This document shows positions 32,842-41,811 of a stretch of DNA of 52,127 bases, piece by piece. This DNA comes from Candidatus Gallacutalibacter stercoravium. Lineage in GTDB: Bacteria; Bacillota; Clostridia; Oscillospirales; Acutalibacteraceae. A program made the position numbers and the translations under genes. Numbering within the stretch: position 1 is the stretch's first letter; each line of letters begins with the position of its first letter. The notes beneath the pieces are model-generated. The model made no database searches. It had not been told where the DNA came from and saw only the letters and a program-made list of their open reading frames with translations. The stretch lies in NCBI GenBank assembly GCA_018716975.1, contig DVJE01000035.1, forward strand, positions 1 through 52,127, in the 5' to 3' direction.

Positions 32842-34797
32842 TTATCGAATATAGGTCACATCGCAAATTTGATAACGGCTTTTTTCCGGCTGTTGCACAG
32901 AATATTGATCGCCGCTAAAACATAGATGCGTTTGGGCAAACGTACCGGAGTAGGTTTTACCGTCGTCCTCCAACAAATATGCTTCGCCCTTTTCACCATA
33001 ACAGCGTAAAGAAAGCTGGAAAATCGTATTTTCATCCAGATATTGCAACGGTTCTGCCAAAGGCAAAAGCGTGCCGCTTTTTACAAACACGGGAATTTGT
33101 TCTGTTGTTATCTCGTGCCACCCGGCGGCAAAGCGTTCGCCTGTCCAAAAGTCATACCATTCGCCGCCAGGCAAGTATACCTTGCGGCTGTGTTCTCCTT
33201 CAACCATAGGAGCTACCAGCATGCTGGGGCCAAACAAATAAGCGTCGTCAATCCCATAGGTTTCTTTATCGTCGGTATAATCACTCACCAGAGCGCGGAT
33301 CGGAGCAACCCCGGTTTGGTAATAGTGATAGAATGCCTGATAAATATAAGGAACCAGCGACATACGCAATTTGCACAGCTCGCGCACTTCTTCCTCCGCG
33401 TCGTTGGGAATCCACGGCACTTCCTCAGAGAACCAGGCATCTATCAGCGCTTGCGGAGAGAAAACAACGGTCTGCAAGCGGCGAATAAAGTCCTCTTTGG
33501 TTTTGGTGGTGCGAATTTCGGGCACCCACAGCAGGCCGGAAAAACCGGCGTTGCACACGCCGCGGATAAAATCTTTATGGTCGTACAGATCGCTGTACAA
33601 TGCAAACGGATAGGGGGAGGCGCATGCACCGGAATTGCGCACATAAGAAAGCGTTCGCCTGTCGCCAAAAGCGTCAAGCAGGCACTGTTGGTACAACACG
33701 CCGAAGAGGGTGTGCATTTGCTCCCCATCCAGCCCAGAGGGGAATACGCTGCAATCGGGGAAGGTCCAGCCGCCGGTGTAATCGCTGCCGTCGCATTCGT
33801 CCAGCTTAAAGCCTGAAATCCCTTTCTCGATCAATTCTTCGCGGTGGTAATCGGCAAAAGCCTTGCGCGCTTGCGGTAAAGAAAAGTCGGGCACCAAACC
33901 TTGCCATACTTCATAATCGCCGCTTTTGTCGGCCAGCTGGCTATGCAACGGAGAGGAGGGATGCACAAAGGCATGTTCCCATAGGTTAACCTCGTAATGC
34001 ATGTCGCGCAGCTCCTGCAGCATCTGCTCATGATCCCCAAAACGATCCTTGTCCCATACATACGAACAGGAGTAGCTGTGGGTTTGCCAGCCGGGTTCTA
34101 AGCCGAACACCGAGCAAGGCACCTGGCTTTTGCGTATGTAACGCGCGGCATTCAAAGCCTGCTGGCTGTTAAAACGGGTGAAGCAACGGTACAGCACTCC
34201 CATACCCCACAAGGGCGGGAGGCAGCCGCCGCCAGAAAATTGGTTATAGGCGCTGACCACATCGGTAATGCTACCGCCGGTAAACCAATACAGATCCACA
34301 CCGCGCGCGGTAGGAATATCAATAATCAGGGTAGAGCGTTCATCGCTTTCCCGCACGGCATAAAGTTCTTGTGTGCTGGTTTTCACTTGGGAGCTGCCGG
34401 CTGTCTTTCTACCGGCATTTTTATGATAGCCGCAATAAACCGTTGCATAACGTGCCGTATCAATATAAACGCCATACCCTTTGGTAGAAACAAAAAATGG
34501 AACTGGGGCGTGGCTGTCGCCGCTGTCGGCAATGGGATCCGCATTGGAGCGCAAATGTTTTTTGTGCCCTTTATGCCGAAATCCTTTAAGCTGCAAGCCG
34601 AAGCCAAAAATTTCTTCATCGCTATCTAAGGCAAATTCCAGCTGGCAGCCTCTTGAAGAAGTGCGAAAAGAGATTTCTCCAGCAGGAAAAGCAACCCCGT
34701 CCTCTACCGGAATGCGCGATGGGCGCTTATACCGTGTTGGAACAAAGGGCTCGGGTTGCCCAAACGTTTTTTTATAAGCGATAGGGGTCTGGCTCAT
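32842..34797 (-). CDS. Glycoside hydrolase family 31 enzyme
   Basis: 651 residues from ATG 34797 (GGAGG 7 bases upstream). GH31 layout: N-terminal beta-sandwich (FGFGLQLKGF, PVPFFVSTKGYGVYIDTARY), catalytic barrel with FKLDECDGSDYTGGW carrying the predicted nucleophile Asp333, and C-terminal beta domains (GPSMLVAPMVEG, LPGGEWYDFWTG). No signal peptide. Family members include alpha-glucosidases, xylosidases, galactosidases and N-acetylgalactosaminidases. KLDECDGSD is not the usual alpha-glucosidase WxDMNE. With a fucosidase in the operon, an alpha-Gal or alpha-GalNAc linkage of a fucosylated host glycan is plausible but unproven. Confidence 0.88.
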   Translation of the reverse strand: MSQTPIAYKKTFGQPEPFVPTRYKRPSRIPVEDGVAFPAGEISFRTSSRGCQLEFALDSDEEIFGFGLQLKGFRHKGHKKHLRSNADPIADSGDSHAPVPFFVSTKGYGVYIDTARYATVYCGYHKNAGRKTAGSSQVKTSTQELYAVRESDERSTLIIDIPTARGVDLYWFTGGSITDVVSAYNQFSGGGCLPPLWGMGVLYRCFTRFNSQQALNAARYIRKSQVPCSVFGLEPGWQTHSYSCSYVWDKDRFGDHEQMLQELRDMHYEVNLWEHAFVHPSSPLHSQLADKSGDYEVWQGLVPDFSLPQARKAFADYHREELIEKGISGFKLDECDGSDYTGGWTFPDCSVFPSGLDGEQMHTLFGVLYQQCLLDAFGDRRTLSYVRNSGACASPYPFALYSDLYDHKDFIRGVCNAGFSGLLWVPEIRTTKTKEDFIRRLQTVVFSPQALIDAWFSEEVPWIPNDAEEEVRELCKLRMSLVPYIYQAFYHYYQTGVAPIRALVSDYTDDKETYGIDDAYLFGPSMLVAPMVEGEHSRKVYLPGGEWYDFWTGERFAAGWHEITTEQIPVFVKSGTLLPLAEPLQYLDENTIFQLSLRCYGEKGEAYLLEDDGKTYSGTFAQTHLCFSGDQYSVQQPEKSRYQICDVTYIR

Positions 34798-35106
34798 ATC
34801 CGTTCCTCCTTTTAGGGATTCATCGATTTTTATCAAGAATCAGTATAGGGCAAGTATAAGCTGTCATTCATTGTAGCACAAGCTCACCGAAAAATTAAGT
34901 AGGCTTTTTGCTTTTTTAGGATAAAAGTGGATAAAATATTGCGATTTGTTCAGACGGCCTGCAACACGAATTCTAAGGTTACCCTCTGAAAAACGGTTAT
35001 ATTACCTATGGCGATAACCACATCGCCATAGACCGCTAAACAAAAGGGGAGGTGCGATCCAATTGATCCGGCGGGGCAGAACCCGGTATTTTGGCCGTTG
35101 TGCGAT

Positions 35107-35135
35107 TTGCGCGTAATTTCGTGTTGTGGTATAAT
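35107..35135 (+). promoter_or_regulatory. Intergenic promoter with extended -10
   Basis: TTGCGC (35107-35112), exactly 17 bp, then TGG-TATAAT (TATAAT 35130-35135). It faces no nearby gene start: the HD-domain ATG is 330 bases on, behind a terminator-like hairpin at 35171-35197. Confidence 0.55.
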
Positions 35136-35152
35136 GTGCATAAAACCGTCCT
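35127..35152. repeat. 26-bp repeat, copy 1
   Basis: Identical to 47572-47597. It contains TGGTATAATG on the plus strand and, on the minus strand, a ribosome-site-like AGGACGG before an ATG (reading Met-His-Ile-Ile-Pro). Confidence 0.85.
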
Positions 35153-35197
35153 CATTCACTTTGTTCGCGCCCCTCTTCGAGGGTACGGGCTGTTTTT
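35141..35197 (+). ncRNA. Candidate short RNA (promoter to terminator, about 55 nt)
   Basis: Downstream of the promoter at 35107-35135, CCCTC (35171-35175) pairs with GAGGG (35179-35183) across a 3-base loop. Flanking GCGCC/GGGC may extend the stem, and a T-run lies at 35193-35197. A transcript from about 35141 would be near 55 nt. No family recognised. Confidence 0.3.
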
Positions 35198-35463
35198 CCT
35201 AACAGAAAAGTGACTTTTGCCACGGAAAACAGGTTTTACCTACTTTGTATGCTTGTGCAGAAGCGAGAGCAGCTTTGGAGTATAATAGCCGCAAAAAGGT
35301 TTCAGTGCGGGCATTTTCGTCTCAATTGATTGTCTAGAAGCGGCGTATCTGCACACCGTAGCTACGTTTGCTTCTGATGTTTCATCAATCACTATAAAAA
35401 ATGTTTCACGCGTTGATCGTGCAGCGCACGAGATCAACCGTTTATGATATTTAAGGAGGAGCT

Positions 35464-36051
35464 ATGGGATACAAAGAACAGTTCACCGAAATCTATCAAG
35501 CAAATATTACACGCCAGGGTTCGCAGGAGCTATTTGACTGGATTTCAACCACAGATTTCTTTACCGCTCCGGCCAGCACCCGGTTTCATTGTGCCTGCCT
35601 GGGAGGCTTGGTGCAGCATAGCGTTAAGGTATATGAAGTGATGATGGAAAAACACTTTGACGAGCAGACCGATAACCGTGAAAGCTTTGCTATTTGTGCC
35701 CTGTTGCACGATTTGTGTAAAGCGCAGTTTTACAAAACCTCCACGCGAAATGTAAAAAATGAGGCCACCGGCGCATGGGAAAGGCAGCCTTATTATACGG
35801 TGGAAGATAGCTTCCCTTATGGCCATGGGGAAAAGTCGGTGTTTTTAATCGAACGTTTTATGCGCTTAAAAACCAGTGAGGCTATGGCCATCCGTTGGCA
35901 TATGGGCGGCTTTGATGATGCCGCCCGGGGCGGTAGCTTTGCCATCAGTCTGGCGTTTGACAAATATCCCATTGCAGTTAAGCTCCATTTGGCGGACTTA
36001 GAGTCTACCTATCTGCGAGAAAAGGGTACCTCTGCGGTCAATAAAAAATGA
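35464..36051 (+). CDS. HD-domain hydrolase-like protein
   Basis: 195 residues. HD-superfamily metal motif: His in GGLVQHSVKV, then CALLHDLCKAQF with the His-Asp pair, and later IRWHMGGFDD and DLESTYLREK, which fit the further ligands. Such proteins are phosphohydrolases acting on nucleotides, nucleic acids or cyclic nucleotides; which one is not evident. It recalls the HD part of YhaM-like 3'-5' exonucleases but lacks their OB fold. ATG 35464 follows AAGGAGGAGCT. Single-gene unit with a strong terminator behind it. Confidence 0.72.
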   Translation: MGYKEQFTEIYQANITRQGSQELFDWISTTDFFTAPASTRFHCACLGGLVQHSVKVYEVMMEKHFDEQTDNRESFAICALLHDLCKAQFYKTSTRNVKNEATGAWERQPYYTVEDSFPYGHGEKSVFLIERFMRLKTSEAMAIRWHMGGFDDAARGGSFAISLAFDKYPIAVKLHLADLESTYLREKGTSAVNKK

Positions 36052-36161
36052 GTTGGTCTGAGTGGATCAGCGAAGCGTGAAAGCTACAAAGGCGCGTGTA
36101 AATGGGCCCAACAAAAACTATAATATTGCTTGTAAAACAACATTTTCTACCAGTACATAAC

Positions 36162-36194
36162 GTAACCCCTATGTGCCATGCACATAGGGGTTAC
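36162..36194. terminator. Bidirectional hairpin terminator
   Basis: Exact 15-bp inverted repeat GTAACCCCTATGTGC (36162-36176) / GCACATAGGGGTTAC (36180-36194), 3-base loop. Placed between the convergent HD-domain gene and the end of the V-ATPase operon. No clear T-run on either side. Confidence 0.75.
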
Positions 36195-36272
36195 AAACAG
36201 CAATATATTTATTAAAATGTGGCGGCCGTTATCCGCCGCCAATATAGGGGCAAACCAGAGGGCACAAGGCTG

Positions 36273-36893
36273 TTATAAAGCGGCTTTGTGCCGTTTTATT
36301 ACTTTTAGGCGAGAAAACTCTTCGCGCTCTTTTTCCTCTAGTGCATCGCTAATAAATTTAACGTTGCTTTCAAACCGGGGAATCATAATGTTCTTTAGCG
36401 CGTTGGCTCTCTTCTGCGTTTTCTTAATCGCGTCGGCTAAGCGGTATACGCTATTTTCTACCTCAGCCAAATCAGCGGTTAGCTCTTTTACCTCAATAAA
36501 ACGCAGATAAGCCTCATCCAGCGCCGCATTAGACGAAGCCATACCAAAAGGGACGACCAATTGCTGCGGGCGTGGATCGATAGAGACAATAGGGATTTCT
36601 ACCCCCATTACGCTGCGGTAAGATAAGGCAAGAGAGTCCTCTTCTGGCACAGTACCGGCCAGCTCTTGGCAGATACCCAAAGAGATGTTGGCCTTTTGCA
36701 AAGCCAAATAGGCTTGGCTGTATGTGGAATCAATTTTACTTTGAATTTCTGCCGCGCGGTCAATTAAAGCCATCATTTCGCGCACCAAGATATTGCGTTT
36801 TCTATCCAGCAGTTCAAAGCCGACTCGGGCTTGATCCAACGATTTTTTGATGGCCATCAGGTTGCCTTTTGTAGGCACCACTTGTGCACTCAA
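36273..36893 (-). CDS. atpD: V-type ATPase subunit D (central stalk)
   Basis: 206 residues, long antiparallel coiled coil forming the rotor shaft inside the A3B3 head. The start VVPTKGNLMAIKKSLDQARV and the C-terminal RANALKNIMIPRFESNVKFI are characteristic. TTG 36893 is the start, 7 bases after GGAGGTGA. Last gene of the operon; the usual neighbour order A-B-D is kept. Confidence 0.95.
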   Translation of the reverse strand: MSAQVVPTKGNLMAIKKSLDQARVGFELLDRKRNILVREMMALIDRAAEIQSKIDSTYSQAYLALQKANISLGICQELAGTVPEEDSLALSYRSVMGVEIPIVSIDPRPQQLVVPFGMASSNAALDEAYLRFIEVKELTADLAEVENSVYRLADAIKKTQKRANALKNIMIPRFESNVKFISDALEEKEREEFSRLKVIKRHKAAL

Positions 36894-36935
36894 TTTATTT
36901 CACCTCCGTGACAACGCCGCGTATTCAAAACTGTA

Positions 36936-38342
36936 TCAGTCGTTTGCCTGTTCAGGGGTAAAGGTCGCGTCGTCGGGGTTATAATACTGATCCAGCAGCG
37001 CATCGTCCACACGATCCAACTCGGAGCGGGGAAGGGTAGACAGCAGTTTCCATCCTAAATTGAGGCTTTGCTCCATCGACCGGTTTTCATTCATCCTTTG
37101 AGAAACAAAATGTTCTTCAAATAAACGGCCGAATTCCAAATATTGCTTGTCAACCGGCGACAATTCTTCTTCGCCGATAACCGAAGCCAACGAACGAGCG
37201 TCCATTACTTTTGCATAAGAGGCAAATAGCTGATTAGAAAGAGCAGAGTGATCCGCCCGGGTGTAGCCTTCGCCAATGCCGTCTTTCATCAAACGAGATA
37301 GAGAGGGCAGTACCGACACCGGGGGATAAATGCCGGATCCGTCCAGAGAACGATCCAGCACAATTTGGCCCTCTGTAATATAGCCGGTCAAGTCGGGCAC
37401 CGGGTGGGTAATGTCGTCGTTGGGCATGGTTAAAATTGGAATTTGGGTTACAGAGCCGCTCTTGCCTTTCACCATACCGGCTCTTTCATACAAAGAGGCC
37501 AAATCAGAATAAAGATAACCCGGGAACCCTTTACGTCCGGGGATTTCGCCTTTGGAAGAGCTAAACTCCCGCAAGGCTTCGGCATAAGAGGTCATGTCGG
37601 TCATAATAACCAAAACATGCATATTGCATTCAAAAGCCAAATATTCGGCGGCGGTTAAAGCACAGCGGGGAGTAAGCGTGCGCTCGATAATCGGATCGTT
37701 AGACAGATTTAAAAACATAACCACCCGCTGTAGCGCGCCGGATTCGTCAAAGCTGCGGCGAAAATAATCAGCCACATCGTTTTTCACACCCATGGCGGCA
37801 AATACAATACAGAAGGGGCTATCTTCATCTGCAATGGTCGCCTGCCGAACGATTTGAACGGCCAATTCATTATGCTTCATACCGGAACCCGAAAAGATAG
37901 GCAGCTTTTGGCCGCGAATCAGGGTTGAAAGCGTATCAATCGTAGAAATGCCGGTGTTAATGTAGTTTTTCGGATATACGCGGGATACTGGATTAATGGG
38001 AGTACCGTTGATATCCATCTTTTTTTGCGGAAAGATCTCTCCCAAACCGTCTATCGGCCGGCCGGCCCCGTCAAAAGTGCGGCCCAAGATTTCGGGCGCC
38101 AAAGCCAGTTCCATCGGGTGCCCTAAAAAATGGCTGCGCGTATTGTCCAGCGAAATGGAACGAGTGCCTTCAAACACCTGAACAACAACCCGCTTGCCCT
38201 CTATCTGTACAATACGGCCCTGCCTACGGGAACCATCGTCCAGCTGTATTTCTACCATTTCATCGTAAGCGACGTTATCCACGTTATCCAATACAATCAG
38301 CGAGCCGTTTATTTCTTTTACGCCGACATAATCAAGAATCAT
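36936..38342 (-). CDS. atpB: V-type ATPase subunit B (non-catalytic)
   Basis: 468 residues. Regulatory nucleotide-binding subunit of the V1 head. N-terminal beta-barrel, [19 protein letters not shown] in place of a Walker A motif, and the family segment [22 protein letters not shown] are present. GAAAGGAG precedes ATG 38342. The gene lies 30 bases after subunit A. Full length and without defects. Confidence 0.97.
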   Translation of the reverse strand: MILDYVGVKEINGSLIVLDNVDNVAYDEMVEIQLDDGSRRQGRIVQIEGKRVVVQVFEGTRSISLDNTRSHFLGHPMELALAPEILGRTFDGAGRPIDGLGEIFPQKKMDINGTPINPVSRVYPKNYINTGISTIDTLSTLIRGQKLPIFSGSGMKHNELAVQIVRQATIADEDSPFCIVFAAMGVKNDVADYFRRSFDESGALQRVVMFLNLSNDPIIERTLTPRCALTAAEYLAFECNMHVLVIMTDMTSYAEALREFSSSKGEIPGRKGFPGYLYSDLASLYERAGMVKGKSGSVTQIPILTMPNDDITHPVPDLTGYITEGQIVLDRSLDGSGIYPPVSVLPSLSRLMKDGIGEGYTRADHSALSNQLFASYAKVMDARSLASVIGEEELSPVDKQYLEFGRLFEEHFVSQRMNENRSMEQSLNLGWKLLSTLPRSELDRVDDALLDQYYNPDDATFTPEQAND

Positions 38343-38372
38343 ATAGGTTACTCCTTTCTTTTTGCGATCCCG

Positions 38373-40148
38373 TTACTTGCCGGCGGGAGCCAGTAAAGAA
38401 GCCATGGAATCGTCGATTTCTTTGATATAGTCATCAAACAGCTCTAATTTGTTGTTTGGAATATCATATTTCATTTTTGTAAGCTTATCAAACAGGCCCA
38501 GTTCGGAAATGCGCGAAATGGGAACGGCCGCCGCAACCAGTTGCTTAGCTGACTGATACAGGTGCAAAATAACCTGCATCATGCGCTTTTGTTTTTCCAG
38601 CGGAACATAGGTGTCGTCTGCATGAAAAGCATTCTGCTGCAAAAAGCCAACCCGAATAACCCGGGCGATTTCAATCACAAGCTTTTGATCATCGGGTAAA
38701 ACATCGGCGCCAATGAGCTTTACGATTTCCATTAAGTCGTTTTCTTCGTGCAGAATATTATTGATTTGCTGGCGGTAGCGCACAAATTCAGGGCCCAAAG
38801 AATCCACATACCATTTATCCAAATCGGTAAAATACTCGCTGTAGCTTGTCATCCAGTTGATGGCAGGATAATGGCGGGAATAGGCCAGCGATTTATCCAG
38901 CGCCCAGAAACAGCGGGTGAACCGCTTGGTGTTTTGGGTAACCGGCTCTGAAAAGTCGGAGCCCTGCGGTGAAACTGCACCGATGATGGTAACCGATCCT
39001 TCTTGGCCGCTCAGAGCGTCAACTCGCCCGGCGCGCTCATAGAACTCGGATAACCGCGACGGCAAATAGGCCGGAAATCCCTCTTCTGCGGGCATTTCTT
39101 CCAAACGGCCGGAAATCTCGCGCAACGCCTCTGCCCAACGAGAGGTGGAGTCGGCCATGATGGCCACATGATACCCCATATCGCGGTAATACTCCGCCAG
39201 CGTAATGCCGGTATAGATAGAAGCTTCACGGGCAGCCACCGGCATGTTGGAGGTATTGGCAATCAAGGTGGTGCGGTCGGTCATAGGCCGGCCGGATTTG
39301 GGGTCGATCAACTCTGAAAATTCTTCCAAAACCTGGCTCATTTCATTGCCGCGTTCACCGCATCCGACATACACAATAATATCGGCGTCGCACCACTTGG
39401 CCAGCTGATGCTGCGTCATAGTTTTGCCGGTACCAAACCCGCCGGGGATAGCGGCCGCGCCGCCTTTAGAGATAGGAAAGAGGGTGTCGATTACCCGTTG
39501 GCCGGTAATCAAGGGCACGTTGACGGGTAAACGGCGTTTTACCGGGCGCGGAATACGGATGGGCCACCGTTGGCACAGGCTTAATTCATGCCGGTGGCCG
39601 GCGTCATCCTGAAGTACTACCACCGTGTCGTTAATCCGGTAAGAACCGTTGGGCTTGGCTTCTATCACCTTTCCGCTTAAGCTTGGGGGAACCATACACT
39701 TATGGGTGATAATGGCCGTTTCCGGGCATTGAGCGTAAACTTGGCCCGGTTGCAAAAAGTCGCCCACTTTAACAGTTACGGTTACATCCCATTGGCGTTG
39801 CGTATCCAACGACGACACATTAGAGCCGCGGGATATAAAAGCAGAGTCGGTCTGCTTAGCAATTTCTTGCAAAGGGCGTTCAATGCCGTCAAAAATATTA
39901 TCCAGGATCCCGGGCCCCAAAGTAACATCCATAGGTGAACCGGTTCCATAAACCGGCTCACCAGGGGTTAAGCCGGTGGTTTCTTCGTATACCTGTATGG
40001 TAGTGGCTTTATCGGTGATACCGATTACTTCACCCACCAAATGTGCGTGCCCGACGTATACCATTTCCATCATGGAAAAAGTATGGCTGTTTTGCACCGT
40101 AACGACAGGCCCGTTTATGCCATATATTACATCTTTTGTTTTCTCCAT
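38373..40148 (-). CDS. atpA: V-type ATPase subunit A (catalytic)
   Basis: 591 residues. Binds and turns over ATP at the A-B interfaces. Walker A GGFGTGKTMTQ, Walker B region with MADSTSRWAEALREISGRLE, and the roughly 90-residue non-homologous insert typical of A subunits. ATG 40148 gives MEKTKDVIYGINGPVV, the usual N-terminus; an ATG 21 bases upstream (40169) is possible. Follows subunit E by 75 bases. Confidence 0.97.
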   Translation of the reverse strand: MEKTKDVIYGINGPVVTVQNSHTFSMMEMVYVGHAHLVGEVIGITDKATTIQVYEETTGLTPGEPVYGTGSPMDVTLGPGILDNIFDGIERPLQEIAKQTDSAFISRGSNVSSLDTQRQWDVTVTVKVGDFLQPGQVYAQCPETAIITHKCMVPPSLSGKVIEAKPNGSYRINDTVVVLQDDAGHRHELSLCQRWPIRIPRPVKRRLPVNVPLITGQRVIDTLFPISKGGAAAIPGGFGTGKTMTQHQLAKWCDADIIVYVGCGERGNEMSQVLEEFSELIDPKSGRPMTDRTTLIANTSNMPVAAREASIYTGITLAEYYRDMGYHVAIMADSTSRWAEALREISGRLEEMPAEEGFPAYLPSRLSEFYERAGRVDALSGQEGSVTIIGAVSPQGSDFSEPVTQNTKRFTRCFWALDKSLAYSRHYPAINWMTSYSEYFTDLDKWYVDSLGPEFVRYRQQINNILHEENDLMEIVKLIGADVLPDDQKLVIEIARVIRVGFLQQNAFHADDTYVPLEKQKRMMQVILHLYQSAKQLVAAAVPISRISELGLFDKLTKMKYDIPNNKLELFDDYIKEIDDSMASLLAPAGK

Positions 40149-40223
40149 TAGAAAACCACGCCTTTCCATGCAGCGGTTACTTCTATATCTAGAAGCGTAA
40201 AATTCGATAAGCGGACTGCAAAG

Positions 40224-40820
40224 TTATTCAACCGACAGGCCGGAGTGGGAGAGAAACCATTCTTTTTGCTGCGCAAGTTTAGAATCCAGTGTCTCATCGG
40301 CCACGAGCCCCATGCTTTCGTTGGCGCCGCGAATACCGCCCAAACGAATGCCGGTATCTTCTTTTATAGAACAGGGAGCACCAAAGGCGCTGCTTACCTG
40401 CTGCGCGTACTGCATATCCGCAGGGCGTAAATAGAGCACCGTATCCGGGGCGGTTAAAACCCCGGCAAGGTTTGCAGCATACTTTTGCAGCAAAGGCAAG
40501 TATTGCTCTGTTTGTACAAACGCTTCTATCTTTTTAGCCGCTTGCGCAAAAACTTCTTCCATAATCTGCTCGCGCTTAGCAAACAGTTTGCGCCGGCTTT
40601 CGGTTTCTTTATGGGATAGCTCGGTACTGATGGCAAGCCGCATTTCAGCCATTTCATGCTGAATGAGCTGATAGGCGCTTTTTAAGCTTTCCATCTCGGC
40701 TTTATCCAATTCCTGCTTTTTAAATTGTGCTACTTCATCTTCAATTTTCATGCGCTGCTCTTGCGCATATTTGTTAATAGCCTCTAAAAACTTACTGCTT
40801 TTCTGATCGCTAACAGGCAT
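40224..40820 (-). CDS. atpE: V-type ATPase subunit E (peripheral stalk)
   Basis: 198 residues. The first 100 residues are a charged helix (KRMKIEDE-like, FKKQELDKAEMES) and the end a small globular domain with EDTGIRLGGIRG. With the coiled-coil G/H subunit it forms the peripheral stalk that holds the A3B3 head. CAGGAGGCCTACC precedes ATG 40820. Weak sequence conservation is normal for the family; position in the operon makes it secure. Confidence 0.92.
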   Translation of the reverse strand: MPVSDQKSSKFLEAINKYAQEQRMKIEDEVAQFKKQELDKAEMESLKSAYQLIQHEMAEMRLAISTELSHKETESRRKLFAKREQIMEEVFAQAAKKIEAFVQTEQYLPLLQKYAANLAGVLTAPDTVLYLRPADMQYAQQVSSAFGAPCSIKEDTGIRLGGIRGANESMGLVADETLDSKLAQQKEWFLSHSGLSVE

Positions 40821-40862
40821 GGTAGGCCTCCTGTTTCATGCCAAATCATTTTAACGATTAAA

Positions 40863-40895
40863 CAAGGCCGCATAACCAACGGCGTTGCGGCCTTG
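40863..40895 (-). other. Intercistronic hairpin between subunit F and E genes
   Basis: Exact 10-bp inverted repeat CAAGGCCGCA (40863-40872) / TGCGGCCTTG (40886-40895) in the 95-bp gap. On the transcribed strand it is followed only by TTTAAT, so more likely an mRNA processing or stability element than a full terminator. Confidence 0.45.
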
Positions 40896-40915
40896 CCCTG
40901 CGTAATGATATTTGG

Positions 40916-41224
40916 CTAAATTTTTACCCCAATCGCATCGCGCACATATTTTGTAATAGAATCTTTAGCACGGCCATTTCCATGCCGATCGGGGATTTCT
41001 ACAATTAAGGGACGTTGCCGGTTTAACTTTAAGTCGTAAATAAGCTCAGGGCACAGGCTAACCAAACGCTCTGTCATTAAAATAACAGCGATGTCGTCTT
41101 TATCCATGGCGTCGGTTAGTGCCTGTTGCACTTCTTCTTTTTCGTGCACCAAAACCCCCGTTATTCCAGCTAGACGCATCCCAACTAGGGTATCGGTATT
41201 ATCGCTAATTAAGTAAAATCGCAT
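40916..41224 (-). CDS. atpF: V-type ATPase subunit F
   Basis: 102 residues, Rossmann-like small subunit on the central stalk. MRFYLISDNTDTLVGMRLAG and IAVILMTERLV match the family. ATG 41224 gives the standard N-terminus; ATG 41236 four codons upstream is an alternative, and neither has a strong ribosome site. The gene ends in AIGVKI with a charged C-terminus that in homologues contacts subunit D. Confidence 0.93.
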   Translation of the reverse strand: MRFYLISDNTDTLVGMRLAGITGVLVHEKEEVQQALTDAMDKDDIAVILMTERLVSLCPELIYDLKLNRQRPLIVEIPDRHGNGRAKDSITKYVRDAIGVKI

Positions 41225-41280
41225 ATTCTTTTCCATGCACCGCCAATGGTGTATTCCTTTCCGAAAAAGACAAAATCCGC

Positions 41281-41811
<531 letters not shown>

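Larger units (their letters stand above)
34798..35463. other. 666-bp gap: hairpins, repeat copy, candidate short transcript
   Basis: No convincing protein gene. It holds a minus-strand TATACT possibly for the GH31 operon, a 10-bp hairpin CTATGGCGAT/ATCGCCATAG near 35008-35033, the 26-bp repeat at 35127, a promoter and short terminator-like element (35107-35197), and a hairpin GTTGATC/GATCAAC at 35412-35438 just before the HD-domain gene. A minus-strand 63-codon frame (35141-34950) starting MHIIPQ has a fair ribosome site, but nothing else supports it. Confidence 0.6.

Noticed and set aside
34950-35141. Minus-strand 63-codon gene starting MHIIPQ
   Set aside because: It has a fair ribosome site, but the second copy of the repeat stops after 11 codons and no family is recognised. 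Kept only as a note under the repeat.
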